Part shown: one piece after another, positions 50,572 to 60,075 of the stretch
Layout: the number at the start of each line of letters is the position of its first letter
Numbering within the stretch: the stretch's first letter is position 1
NCBI GenBank assembly: GCA_934255545.1
Contig: CAKQOE010000003.1
Span: forward strand, 1 to 64,000
DNA: 64,000 nucleotides
Origin: an uncultured Clostridia bacterium
Lineage (GTDB): Bacteria > Bacillota > Clostridia > Peptostreptococcales > Anaerovoracaceae
Reading direction: 5' to 3'
The notes under the pieces: model-generated
Database searches by the model: none
The model's input: the letters and a program-made list of their open reading frames with translations, nothing else
Told to the model about the DNA's origin: nothing
Position numbers and translations under genes: made by a program

Positions 50572-52206
50572 ATGGAAAATATGGATTATGATTTACGTTC
50601 TATCCAGGAAGTAAGAAATCTTGCACGCCTTGGACAGGTCGCTCAGGACAGACTTTTTAATTATACAGACGATCAGATCGACAGGATCATCAGAAATATG
50701 GTCCGCGTAGCTGAAGAAAACGCTGTAATGCTCGCTAAGATGGCAGTTGAAGAAACAGGCTTCGGTAAGTATGAGGATAAGACTTACAAGAACCACATGG
50801 CTTCAACTATCCTTTATGAGTCAATAAAGGACATGAAGTGCTCAGGTATCATCAGCGAAGATCCTATCAACAGAACTATGGACGTTGCAGACCCTGTAGG
50901 TCTCATAATGGGTATCGTTCCTTCAACTAACCCGACATCTACAGTTATCTACAAGTCTATCATCTCTATAAAGGCAAGAAACGCTATCGTATTCTCACCT
51001 CATCCATCAGCTCTCAAGTGCACAGTAAAGGCTGCTGAGCTCATGCTCGAAGCTGCTGTTGCAGCAGGCGCTCCTGCAAATGTTATCGGCTGCATCACAA
51101 TGCCTACTATGCCGGCAACAAACGAACTGATGAGATGCAAGGAGATCAAGCTCATCCTCGCTACAGGCGGTCCTGGAATGGTAAGAGCAGCATACAGCTG
51201 CGGTAAGCCTGCAATCGGCGTAGGCGCAGGTAACTCACCGGCTTACATCGAAAGAACAGCAGATGTTAAGAAGGCTGTTACAAACATCATGGCCAGCAAG
51301 ACATTCGACTATGGTACTATCTGCGCTTCAGAGCAGTCTATCGTATGCGAAGAATGCAACAAGGACGCTGTAGTAGCTGAATTCCAGAGACAGGGCGGCT
51401 ACTTCATGTCTGAAGAAGAAACTGCTAAAGTCTGCAAGCTCCTCTTTAAGAAGGGCAATGCAATGAACGCTAAGTTCGTAGCAAGATCTGCTCAGGTCAT
51501 CGCTGATGCAGCAGGCATCACTATCCCGGCAGGCACAAGACTCCTCATCGGCCCTCAGGGCGGTGTCGGTGACGGTTATCCGCTCTCATTCGAAAAGCTC
51601 ACAAGCGTTATCGCTTTCTATGTTGTTAAGGACTGGCATGAAGCATGCAGCCTGAGCATCGAGCTTCTCCAGAACGGTATCGGCCACACAATGAGCTTAC
51701 ATACTGAGGACAGAAACATCGTTCTTGAATTCTCAAGAAAGCCTGCTTCAAGGATCCTCGTTAATACAGGAAGCGCACTCGGCGGTACAGGTGCAAGCAC
51801 AGCTCTTCCGCCTGCGTTAACACTCGGATGCGGAACACTCGGCGGAAGCTCAGTTTCAGAGAACGTTACTCCGATGCACCTCGTAAACATCAAGAAGGTT
51901 GCTTACGGTATCAAGGACTGCACTACTCTGATCGCTGACGACCCTACATTTAACCACCCGGAGCTCCTTTCTGTACAGCAGGGCTGCACACCGGCAGCAT
52001 GCTCAACAGCTGCTCCTGCACAGAACGGTTACCTCTCACCTGCTGAATACCAGCAGAACAACAGCGGTATCAGCTACGGCGTAGGCTGCAACAGCTGCTG
52101 CACAGACAACAAACTTGCTCCTGCAGCAAGCGATACTCCTATTGACATGAACGAACTCAACAACATGATCAATGCGCTTGTAAAGGCAATGAAGGGCGAG
52201 AACTAA
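50572..52206 (+). CDS. cutF: CoA-acylating acetaldehyde dehydrogenase (cut locus)
   Basis: 544 residues; oxidises acetaldehyde to acetyl-CoA with NAD+. The family core is complete, with the nucleophile in FDYGTICASEQ and the nucleotide-binding segment IVPSTNPTSTVIYKS. The C-terminal 80 residues are a Cys/Ala/Pro/Asn-rich linker (GCNSCCTDN) and a final amphipathic helix (MNELNNMINALVKAMKGEN) typical of an encapsulation peptide. The symbol follows usage in choline clusters. Confidence 0.92.
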   Translation: MENMDYDLRSIQEVRNLARLGQVAQDRLFNYTDDQIDRIIRNMVRVAEENAVMLAKMAVEETGFGKYEDKTYKNHMASTILYESIKDMKCSGIISEDPINRTMDVADPVGLIMGIVPSTNPTSTVIYKSIISIKARNAIVFSPHPSALKCTVKAAELMLEAAVAAGAPANVIGCITMPTMPATNELMRCKEIKLILATGGPGMVRAAYSCGKPAIGVGAGNSPAYIERTADVKKAVTNIMASKTFDYGTICASEQSIVCEECNKDAVVAEFQRQGGYFMSEEETAKVCKLLFKKGNAMNAKFVARSAQVIADAAGITIPAGTRLLIGPQGGVGDGYPLSFEKLTSVIAFYVVKDWHEACSLSIELLQNGIGHTMSLHTEDRNIVLEFSRKPASRILVNTGSALGGTGASTALPPALTLGCGTLGGSSVSENVTPMHLVNIKKVAYGIKDCTTLIADDPTFNHPELLSVQQGCTPAACSTAAPAQNGYLSPAEYQQNNSGISYGVGCNSCCTDNKLAPAASDTPIDMNELNNMINALVKAMKGEN

Positions 52207-52207
52207 A

Positions 52208-52867
52208 ATGGCAGAACCAAATTATGAAGCAATTATGCAGATACTTCTGGACGCTGTAAAGAACGGCGTTAAGCCTGCAGCATGCGAAGCAGCAGCTGAG
52301 GATACAGTTCCTGTAGGTATCTCAAACAGACATATACACCTCTCAGAGAGCGATCTTAAAGCTCTCTTCGGAGATGGTTATGAACTGACAAACATAAAGG
52401 ATCTTTCACAGCCTGGACAGTTCGCATGCAAGGAAGTAGTTACTATCTGCGGTCCTAAGGGCGCTATCGAAAAGGTAAGAGTACTCGGACCTTTAAGAAG
52501 CAAGACTCAGGTAGAAGTTCTCCACAGCGACCGCTTCAAGCTCGGAGTTACTGCTCCTGCAAGACTCTCAGGCGACCTCGCAGGTACTCCCGGAGTTACA
52601 GTGATCGGTCCTAAGGGTTCGGTTCAGTTAAAAGAAGGTCTGATCGTTGCACAGAGACATGTACACATGACATGCCAGGACGCTGAAAGATTCGGCGTAC
52701 ATGACGGCCAGATCGTAAGCCTCAAGGTAGAAGGTCCAAGAGGCGGCGTTTTATCAAACGTTATAATAAGAGCAAATGACAAGTCAAAGCTTGACTGTCA
52801 TCTCGATACTGATGAAGCTAATGCAATGGATATAGGCTCATCAACTAAGGTAACTATCATAAAGTAG
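52208..52867 (+). CDS. pduL: PduL-type phosphotransacylase
   Basis: 219 residues; swaps CoA for phosphate, giving acetyl phosphate and recycling CoA inside the compartment. Two PduL domains have zinc histidines in SNRHIHLSESD and QRHVHMTCQDAERFGV. The first 20 residues (NYEAIMQILLDAVKNGVK) form an amphipathic encapsulation helix. It starts one base after the dehydrogenase stop. Confidence 0.95.
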   Translation: MAEPNYEAIMQILLDAVKNGVKPAACEAAAEDTVPVGISNRHIHLSESDLKALFGDGYELTNIKDLSQPGQFACKEVVTICGPKGAIEKVRVLGPLRSKTQVEVLHSDRFKLGVTAPARLSGDLAGTPGVTVIGPKGSVQLKEGLIVAQRHVHMTCQDAERFGVHDGQIVSLKVEGPRGGVLSNVIIRANDKSKLDCHLDTDEANAMDIGSSTKVTIIK

Positions 52868-52972
52868 TTTCCTGATAAAAACTGACAAAACATAAATCAC
52901 AATTTTAAAACAAAAACAAAATCAATTTAAATTTAAAATTTATATCTTTTCTTAACAAGGAGGAAATTTAAA

Positions 52973-53263
52973 ATGACTAAGTATGATGCACTCGGAATGA
53001 TCGAAACAAAGGGTTTAGTAGGTTCTATCGAAGCAGCTGATGCTATGGTAAAGGCAGCTAACGTATACCTCATCGGTAAGGAACACGTTGGCGGCGGTCT
53101 CGTTACTGTAATGGTAAGAGGTGACGTTGGCGCTGTTAAGGCTGCTACAGATGCTGGTGCTGCTGCTGCTCAGAGAGTAGGCGAGCTCATCTCTGTTCAC
53201 GTAATTCCTAGACCACACGCTGAAGTTGAAACTATTCTCCCTACAGGTACAAAGGCTGAATAA
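52973..53263 (+). CDS. Major BMC-H shell protein (PduA/EutM-like)
   Basis: 96 residues led by AAGGAGG. Canonical hexamer-forming BMC domain (ALGMIETKGLVGSIEAADAM, GGLVTVMVRGDVGAVKAATD, VHVIPRPHAEVE) with pore loop EHVGGG. Strong ribosome site, separate AT-rich leader and last position suggest the most abundant tile. A terminator follows. Confidence 0.95.
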   Translation: MTKYDALGMIETKGLVGSIEAADAMVKAANVYLIGKEHVGGGLVTVMVRGDVGAVKAATDAGAAAAQRVGELISVHVIPRPHAEVETILPTGTKAE

Positions 53264-53317
53264 TTCAATTCAGTATCATTCATACTAAATTAAATAAAAT
53301 GCCCTGACGGGCTATCT

Positions 53318-53342
53318 GGGGCGGCTTCGACCGCCCCTTTTT
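53318..53342 (+). terminator. cut operon terminator
   Basis: GGGGCGG pairs with CCGCCCC over CTTCGA, followed by TTTTT. A smaller GCCC-tgac-GGGC stem precedes it. Confidence 0.92.
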
Positions 53343-53422
53343 CAAAAATATTATTTTGTCAGTATGACAATTAAAACATTATTCATTACTCAGGAAAATT
53401 TTTCTCTATTCATATCCTGTAA

Positions 53423-53436
53423 GCGCGCCGGCGCGC
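53423..53436. repeat. GC palindrome (gcgcgc-cg-gcgcgc)
   Basis: 14-bp perfect palindrome about 145 bases before the SLH gene; its core repeats that of 32025-32040. Confidence 0.55.
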
Positions 53437-53581
53437 ACAATGGCTGACGCATTACGCATTTATCCCCTCATACGTTCCGAACAGCGGAATGCCTGCGATT
53501 TGATCCTTCCCGCCATTTATTATGTGTTACTGATATCTGAGATGGGGAGGAGGATTACAGATCTGGGAGGATTTTATATTT

Positions 53582-56500
53582 ATGAACAGAAAATTACACC
53601 TGATCCTGGCATTTATGGCAGCAACACTGTTCGTGGGGATCATGGCAGTGCCATCTATGGCAGCTACAGTTGTAGAAGGCCCGACACCTATATTTGAAGG
53701 TGCAGCGACTGCTGATAACGATCTGACTATGTATAATGACAAGATCGCTTTATCATTCGCTGTAGGCACTAACAACTACTGGAACATGACACGCGGTTCA
53801 GTTCTCGATATCGGTATAAACGATGGACAGAACAACTTCAAGCAGGACCTTACTAACGATTCTGAATTCCTGCTCGACCTTTGGACTTCTACAGGAAGCT
53901 ACAAGGGCGAGAATCTCCTGACAGACGTTGACGCGAAGTACAGCGTTGACGGAGACACTGCGAAGGTCGTAATGAAGACTCGTTACTGGGTAGCTGACGC
54001 TGACAAGAACGGCAAGGATGATGAAAAGGAATACGGTACAGTCCAAAAGCCGCTCAACGTTACTACTACATATACGCTTAAGGACGGCGATTCTTTCGTA
54101 ACTATGGTGACTACAGTTGAAAACCCTGCAGACAACAAGGTTACTTACAAGAACATGTACAGCGGATATTCTATCAGTACTAACGCAGCAAGTATGTACG
54201 GACCGTTTGGTTTCTATCCTGAAGTTAAGACTACAGGTATAGCAGTGGGCGCAAATGAAAAGGTACAGGAGCGTTTCGGAGAGTTCGTTGCTACATACAG
54301 CGACAGCTATACTGCTTCAGTTCAGATGGACGATGCCGATTCTTACAAGGGTTCTTCAGGTTACAAGGACGTATACAAGCTCCGTAATATAGCTCCGGGT
54401 CACACTGAGAAATATACAGGCGAGCTTCTGGTTTCAGATAAGAGTGAAACAGCTTCTATCATCTCACGCTATATCGCGAGAGAAAACATCAAGGATGCTT
54501 CAAAGCTCAGCGGTACTGTAACAGATGACAGCGGCAAGCCTGTAGCAGGCGCTTATGTCATCGTAGAAAAGACAGGCGTATACATGCCTACTGAAAAGTC
54601 ACAGAGCGTCAACGGCCAGGCCGTTGGTACTCCTGTTGCAAACATGATGCCATTCGTATGGACGAGAACAGATGAAAACGGAAAGTATTCGTTCGATCTT
54701 CCAAACACAGGCTGGAACGATGGAACTGAAAACGTTCTCGGAAACGGTGACTACACTTACAAGCTTAAGGTAGAAGCTTCAGGATATACTTCACTTCTCA
54801 CAGATGAGATAAAGCTCACAGGCGACAAGACTGAAGATCTTAAGATAGAGCAGGGTGCTCACATCCATCTCAAGGCTACAGATCAGAAGGGTAATGCTAT
54901 ACCTTTCAAGATCCAGATCTCAGGCATAACTGCAGAGATGAAGACACTCGGCGGAGCTGTTCAGTTCTCTGACGCTTTCGCTTCTTCAAACGATCTTGAC
55001 TTCAACCTTTCAAAGGCTGAAAACGTTACTATAACAGCTACATACAGCACACCGTTCCTTTCGAAGTCTGCTTCATGGAAGGGTGACATAACTTCAGCGG
55101 GTCTCGACCATACATTCGTTATCGATATTCCTATCGATGCGAAGGCTGAAGGCTGGTACAACATGGATAACCACAACCACTCAGACTATGGTGACGGTTC
55201 TACGTCTATAAAAGATCTCTTCAGCTTCCAGATAGCTCAGGGACTCGACTTCAATGTTGTAACAGACCACGACACACGCATACACAATGCTGAGATGGCT
55301 CAGTTCGCAAAGGACAAGAACAGAGTATTCCTGTCAAATATCGAAGTTTCACCGGGCTGGGGACACTGGGGCTACCTCGGTGTTGACTACAGCGACAGCG
55401 GAGCTCCTATAAACCCTTCAACAGCTACTCCTAAGCAGATAGCTGAGACAGGTCATAAGCTCGGAGCTACAGTTATCATGCATCATCCGTTCTCTGACTA
55501 CGGTTTCCTCAACAACCAGTCATCAGTAAACGGCGGAAATGAAGAAGGATGGGACAGCTTCGATCTTCTCGAGCTCCAGAACACTATGGATCTTACAGGA
55601 CTCGATACAGTAAACGCAGCTGACTGGGCGAAGATAAACCGTCAGAATCTCGCGGCTACACTTCCTTCAGACAAGCTCAGCGGCGTTAACGACAAGATGG
55701 ACGCAAAAGCGCTCCTCGCTGCAATGTCTTTCTGGAATGAAGGCATAGAAAAATATCTGAGCGCAGGCTCAGACGCGCATGATGCGCACAACACAAGCCT
55801 GTATTCAGGCGTTATACGTGAATTCGCAAAGCTTGACACTTACAGCCAGGATGCTTATACTACAGCACTTAAGAGCGGCAAGGCATACGTAACATGCGGT
55901 CCTGTCCTCTTCCCTGCTGACAATGCCATGTTCGGTTCAAAGCAGTCAGCAAAGGCAGGCGATGAGCTTACATTTGACCTCGATGTTCAGGCAATCGACG
56001 GTTTTGATACTATCTACCTGTACAGAAACGGCGTATGCATAGACAAGAAGGAACTCAACGGCACTACAGACCGTACAGCAGTTTCATTCAAGACTACAGC
56101 GCCTGCAGGCAAGAACGTATGGTACAGCTTCACTGCAGTTGACAAGAATAACCACTGGGCAGCTACAGACCCGATCTGGGTAGACGTTAAGGGCTTCACA
56201 GACGTAACATCAGCTGACTGGTTCTACGACACTGTTTCAGCTATCGTTGATAAGGGTCTTATGAACGGTACAGGCGACGGCTCTACATTCAGCCCTAAGG
56301 CTCAGCTCACACGCGGCATGGCAGCTACTGTTCTTTACAGAATGTCAGGTGAGACTACAGGCGTTGCAGCTGAAGCTGCTGCAACATTCAGCGATGTTGA
56401 CTCATCTAAGTGGTACGCTGCTGCAGTTGACTGGGCTGCAGACAACGGAATCGTAAAGGGTTCTGACGGCAAGTTCAAGCCAAACGACAATATAACTCGC

Positions 56501-56737
56501 CAGGATATGGCGACAATGCTTTACCGCTACGCTCAGTACAAGAAAACTGACACCAGCAAGGTGAACGACCTGTCTGCATTCAGCGACAAGGCTGCAGTTT
56601 CATCTTATGCTTCTGAAGGCATGCAGTGGGCTGTAGGCGCAGGCATCGTAAGCGGACGCGACGCAGCTACTCTTGCTCCTAAGGCAAAGATAAGCCGTGC
56701 GGAGTTCGCTACTATGGTAAGCCGTTATCTGGCTTAA
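53582..56737 (+). CDS. SLH-anchored CehA/McbA-type metallohydrolase (PHP domain)
   Basis: 1,051 residues, secreted (signal peptide to about AMAAT near 29). A beta-rich N-terminal part is followed by a carboxypeptidase-regulatory-like fold (VTDDSGKPVAGAYVIVEKTG, about 315-420). A PHP domain comes next (about 520-780): MDNHNHSDYGDG, VVTDHDTRIHN, IMHHPFSDYG and AGSDAHD supply the metal ligands. Three SLH repeats close the protein (FTDVTSADWFYDTVSAIVDK; FSDVDSSKWYAAAVDWAADN; the third diverged). It probably hydrolyses a phosphate ester or similar substrate at the cell surface; the substrate is not known. Confidence 0.88.
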   Translation: MNRKLHLILAFMAATLFVGIMAVPSMAATVVEGPTPIFEGAATADNDLTMYNDKIALSFAVGTNNYWNMTRGSVLDIGINDGQNNFKQDLTNDSEFLLDLWTSTGSYKGENLLTDVDAKYSVDGDTAKVVMKTRYWVADADKNGKDDEKEYGTVQKPLNVTTTYTLKDGDSFVTMVTTVENPADNKVTYKNMYSGYSISTNAASMYGPFGFYPEVKTTGIAVGANEKVQERFGEFVATYSDSYTASVQMDDADSYKGSSGYKDVYKLRNIAPGHTEKYTGELLVSDKSETASIISRYIARENIKDASKLSGTVTDDSGKPVAGAYVIVEKTGVYMPTEKSQSVNGQAVGTPVANMMPFVWTRTDENGKYSFDLPNTGWNDGTENVLGNGDYTYKLKVEASGYTSLLTDEIKLTGDKTEDLKIEQGAHIHLKATDQKGNAIPFKIQISGITAEMKTLGGAVQFSDAFASSNDLDFNLSKAENVTITATYSTPFLSKSASWKGDITSAGLDHTFVIDIPIDAKAEGWYNMDNHNHSDYGDGSTSIKDLFSFQIAQGLDFNVVTDHDTRIHNAEMAQFAKDKNRVFLSNIEVSPGWGHWGYLGVDYSDSGAPINPSTATPKQIAETGHKLGATVIMHHPFSDYGFLNNQSSVNGGNEEGWDSFDLLELQNTMDLTGLDTVNAADWAKINRQNLAATLPSDKLSGVNDKMDAKALLAAMSFWNEGIEKYLSAGSDAHDAHNTSLYSGVIREFAKLDTYSQDAYTTALKSGKAYVTCGPVLFPADNAMFGSKQSAKAGDELTFDLDVQAIDGFDTIYLYRNGVCIDKKELNGTTDRTAVSFKTTAPAGKNVWYSFTAVDKNNHWAATDPIWVDVKGFTDVTSADWFYDTVSAIVDKGLMNGTGDGSTFSPKAQLTRGMAATVLYRMSGETTGVAAEAAATFSDVDSSKWYAAAVDWAADNGIVKGSDGKFKPNDNITRQDMATMLYRYAQYKKTDTSKVNDLSAFSDKAAVSSYASEGMQWAVGAGIVSGRDAATLAPKAKISRAEFATMVSRYLA

Positions 56738-57069
56738 CATTTAAAAACACCGGTCCGGGGCGCTGAATTTCAGGAATGGCGCCCCGACCGTAAAATAGGC
56801 ATTCCTCTGTTCGGAGTGTATGAGAGATAATAACAGCGGTCTGAATGACGGCGGCGCAAGCCGGCCTGTCATAGACTGCATGATATATGAGAGAGATAAA
56901 AATGAGTAAAGGCGCGCCTGCAGGCGCGGATACCTGCGGCCGGGAGGCCGCGGGACCGATGTCGTATCGGCATTAATAATATTTTTGAAAAGGTTATTTC
57001 ATTTGTTGATATAAATAATTTACATTAAAAGAATCTGAAAACAATTTTTAAAGGATGGTATAGAAGAAA
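56738..57069. other. Intergenic with several GC hairpins
   Basis: No clear gene. A large imperfect GC stem (56751-56790) may end the SLH transcript. The hairpins 56914-56927 and 56936-56951 (gcggcc-ggga-ggccgc) follow, then an AT-rich leader. A 24-codon frame at 56903 has a weak ribosome site and is probably chance. Confidence 0.5.
56914..56927. repeat. GC palindrome (gcgcctg-caggcgc)
   Basis: 14-bp perfect palindrome with no loop bases. Confidence 0.5.
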
Positions 57070-58215
57070 ATGGACAGATTTGACCTGAAAACCAAGATCT
57101 TTTTTGGGGATAACGCCTTAGACAGGCTGAGAGACAACCCGTATGACAGGATCCTTGTCATCGCTGACCCGTTCGTAGTTGAAAGCGGCATGATAAACTC
57201 GCTCACAAGAAGACTCGACGAGGCACACAAGGAATATCACGTATACAGTGACGTGATCCCTGATCCTCCGCTTGATAAGATCGCTTACGGCGTTCAGTTC
57301 GCGCTCGGCTACAAGCCTGACGCTATAGTTGCAGTAGGCGGCGGCGCTGCTATCGACAGCGCAAAGTCTATAAAGGAATTTTCTGAGAAGATCGGAAAGA
57401 ACGGCGAGATAAAGCTCATCGCTATCCCTACTACGAGTGGAAGCGGCTCTGAGGTAACATCTTATGCTGTAGTTACCGATACGTTCAAGAACAATCTCAA
57501 GTGCCCTATCGTTACTGACGACATCATTCCTAATGAAGCTATACTCGATGCTGAGCTGACTATGTCAGTTCCGCCTGCTATCACAGCTGATACGGGTATG
57601 GACGTTATCACTCACGCCATAGAGGCTTATGTGAGCGAAAAGGCTAACGCATTCACTGACGCTCTCGCTGAGAAGTCACTCGAGCTCTGCGCAAAGTACC
57701 TCGTAAGAGCTTACAAGAACGGCAAGGATGTAGAAGCAAGACAGCAGATGCACGTTGCTTCATGCCTCGCAGGCATCGCGTTCAGCAGCTGTTCTCTCGG
57801 TATAAACCACAGCATGGCTCACCAGCTCGGCGGTCACTTCCATATCGCTCACGGCAGAGCAAACGCAATACTCCTTCCGCATATAATCGCATTCAACAGC
57901 AGGATCGATGCGGTAAACAGTGATGCGGAGCTTCCTGCATGTGCAGCTAAGTACTGCGCTGCTGCAGCAAAGTTCGGAGTTACAGGAAACGGCATCGGCG
58001 ATACAGTAAGAAAGCTCGTTGACCATATAAAGAACATGATGTTCACTATGAACATCCCTATGACTGTTTCTCTGACAGGCAAGTGCACAAAGGAAGAGTA
58101 CATGCAGGCTATCGCCGATATGGTACAGGGTGCTATGACAGACGGATGTACTGAATTCAATCCAAGAAAGACTGAGCCTGCTGAGTTCGCAGCCTTATTT
58201 ATTGGATTATGGTAA
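57070..58215 (+). CDS. Iron-containing alcohol dehydrogenase
   Basis: 381 residues of the group III family (EutG/PduQ/CutO-like). NAD motif AVGGGAAIDSAK; IPTTSGSGSEVTSYAV; metal ligands in DTGMDVITHAIEAY and NHSMAHQLGGHFHIAHGRAN. In choline or ethanolamine users it reduces acetaldehyde to ethanol, recycling NADH made by the acylating dehydrogenase. It is separated from the cut operon by the SLH gene, so its link to choline is likely but not certain. Confidence 0.9.
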   Translation: MDRFDLKTKIFFGDNALDRLRDNPYDRILVIADPFVVESGMINSLTRRLDEAHKEYHVYSDVIPDPPLDKIAYGVQFALGYKPDAIVAVGGGAAIDSAKSIKEFSEKIGKNGEIKLIAIPTTSGSGSEVTSYAVVTDTFKNNLKCPIVTDDIIPNEAILDAELTMSVPPAITADTGMDVITHAIEAYVSEKANAFTDALAEKSLELCAKYLVRAYKNGKDVEARQQMHVASCLAGIAFSSCSLGINHSMAHQLGGHFHIAHGRANAILLPHIIAFNSRIDAVNSDAELPACAAKYCAAAAKFGVTGNGIGDTVRKLVDHIKNMMFTMNIPMTVSLTGKCTKEEYMQAIADMVQGAMTDGCTEFNPRKTEPAEFAALFIGLW

Positions 58216-58257
58216 AAAATACGCCTGCTGCTTAAAACGGCAGATGCAGTAAGGGCC

Positions 58258-58272
58258 CGCGCCTCCGGCGCG
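58258..58272. repeat. GC hairpin (cgcgcc-tcc-ggcgcg)
   Basis: 6-bp arms, 42 bases after the alcohol dehydrogenase stop. Confidence 0.5.
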
Positions 58273-58290
58273 GCCGCATATAACTGACTG

Positions 58291-58307
58291 CGTCTGCCCG
58301 GCAGACG
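58291..58307. repeat. GC hairpin with GCCCGGC core (cgtctgc-ccg-gcagacg)
   Basis: 7-bp arms; the second copy of the sequence at 28034-28048, 30 kb away. Confidence 0.65.
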
Positions 58308-58502
58308 TACATTGCGCGGGCGTACCGCGCCGCCGCGACGGAGCACCCCACATCCCGCAGTGCTCCCGCGCGGCCTTAAAAATATACACCCAAAAACTTA
58401 CCCGTAAAAAATTACGGACAACCAAAATAAAAGACAGACAAGCAGATCCCTGCCGGAAATGACCGGATCATAAAAACAGATCTGCAAAAAACAGGTAAGA
58501 AT

Positions 58503-60029
58503 ATGAAAAACACAGATCTTACAGTAAAAATAAAAAGAATGCGCGACCGCAGCCTGTTTGAATGCACGCTGAGAGACGGCAGCGCTCCCGCTCCCGCCGG
58601 CTGCAGTGCCGGACAGACGGGCGGCTGTATGCCGGGCGCCCCATCAGACGACCAAAGCATCATAACGCGCTTCAAAGTAGACGCGCCGCCCGACAATGCA
58701 GTAATGTCATCAGTAATGAAGCTTTATGAGACAGCAGGGCGCGCAGGCATGAAGATAGAAGCATGCCCCGCAGAGGGCGATGACAGCCCGCTCTGGAAGC
58801 CGCTGCGCATAGGAAATCTTACATCTAAAAACAGATTTGCCGTGCTCCCGATGGAAGCAGCAGACGCTGAACCTGACGGAACGCCGACTGAAAGTACCGT
58901 ACAGCGTTACAGAGATTACTGCAGAGGCGGTTCAGGCGTCGTATGGATAGAGGCAGTGAGCCTCGATGCTCCGACACGCTCGCGCAACAATCAGCTCATG
59001 CTGGATGTATACGATGCTTCATCACGAAGAGCATGGGAGCGCTTTATCGGAAACTTAAAGAAAGAATTCCCTGATACTGTCATAGTACTTCAGTATCATC
59101 ACGGCGGTGAGACAGTTTCAGCCAATGCGTCAAGAAAAGTATCTGTAAAAGAATTATATGGATTTGGCGGTGACATAGTAGACGCAGATTATATAGATTC
59201 ATTTATCGACCGCGAGGTAGAGACAGCGAGATTTCTGCATGAGATAGGCGCAGACGGTATAGACCTTAAAATGTGCCACGGCTATCTTGGTTCTCAGATA
59301 CTCAGACCATACAATGACAGAAACTGGAAATATGGAGGTTCGTGGGAAAACAGGAGCCGTTTTGCATTTGATCCGTGCGAGCGTATAAGAGATATAATAC
59401 CTGACAGGCGTTTCATTATCGGAGCCCGCGTCAGCATGTATGATGAAATGCCGGGAGGACAGGGACATGCAGGTGCAGACAGCCCGTATATAGACCTCAC
59501 TGAATCCATAGCCCTCATAAAAGGCATGGAAGCGCGAGGCTGCGATTTCTTTGGCGAGACTATAGGCAATGCTTCTGTTTACTGGAAAAACATGTCACCT
59601 GTAAGATCATGCGCAGCTAATGTATACCAGCATCTGACTATGGCAAAGATCATGAAGGAAAACCTCAGGCCTGAGACTGTGGTTATAGGAGCTGGACTTT
59701 CCGTTCTTGGAAAAGGCGGAGAGAGCAAGCTCGGCGGCATGCCGCCTGAAAACGAAGGACTGAAGGCTTTCGCTGAAAAATGCATCAGCACAGGAGGTCT
59801 TGATATGATAGGCCTCGGAAGGCAGGCTTTTGCCGATCCGTATCTGCCGCTTAAGATGCAGCTCGGCGCAGACGATCAGATAAAATGGTGCAGGACATGC
59901 AACATGTGCAGCGAGCTTGAGCTTAACATGAAGCATATAGGCTGCGTCGTATATGACGGAAAATACAAAGAACTGCTGGATAAGACGCGCGCGCAGGGCG
60001 CAAAAGATCTAAGCAGCTTTATCATATAG
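58503..60029 (+). CDS. Old-Yellow-Enzyme-type flavin oxidoreductase with Fe-S motif
   Basis: 508 residues. The first 95 are an unrecognised extension. The TIM barrel runs from LWKPLRIGNLTSKNRFAVLP to GLGRQAFADPYLPLK, with HGYLGSQILRPYNDR as a substrate-side loop. The C-terminal CRTCNMC plus C 12 residues later fits the 4Fe-4S site of 2,4-dienoyl-CoA reductase and trimethylamine dehydrogenase. The usual C-terminal FAD/NAD(P) half (about 280 residues) is missing, so another protein must supply electrons. An enoate or amine substrate cannot be decided. Confidence 0.85.
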   Translation: MKNTDLTVKIKRMRDRSLFECTLRDGSAPAPAGCSAGQTGGCMPGAPSDDQSIITRFKVDAPPDNAVMSSVMKLYETAGRAGMKIEACPAEGDDSPLWKPLRIGNLTSKNRFAVLPMEAADAEPDGTPTESTVQRYRDYCRGGSGVVWIEAVSLDAPTRSRNNQLMLDVYDASSRRAWERFIGNLKKEFPDTVIVLQYHHGGETVSANASRKVSVKELYGFGGDIVDADYIDSFIDREVETARFLHEIGADGIDLKMCHGYLGSQILRPYNDRNWKYGGSWENRSRFAFDPCERIRDIIPDRRFIIGARVSMYDEMPGGQGHAGADSPYIDLTESIALIKGMEARGCDFFGETIGNASVYWKNMSPVRSCAANVYQHLTMAKIMKENLRPETVVIGAGLSVLGKGGESKLGGMPPENEGLKAFAEKCISTGGLDMIGLGRQAFADPYLPLKMQLGADDQIKWCRTCNMCSELELNMKHIGCVVYDGKYKELLDKTRAQGAKDLSSFII

Positions 60030-60075
60030 ATATATTTAATTTTTGATCCTTTTACCAAAACGGAAGGAGTACACA

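Larger units (their letters stand above)
53264..53581. other. Intergenic between cut operon and SLH gene
   Basis: Holds the cut operon terminator, an AT-rich segment and one GC palindrome. A frame from 53440 to 53697 overlaps the SLH start and looks non-coding. Confidence 0.5.

Noticed and set aside
56903..56977. A 24-codon frame after the second SLH gene
   Set aside because: It is built mainly from the GC hairpins and has only a weak GAGAGAG site.
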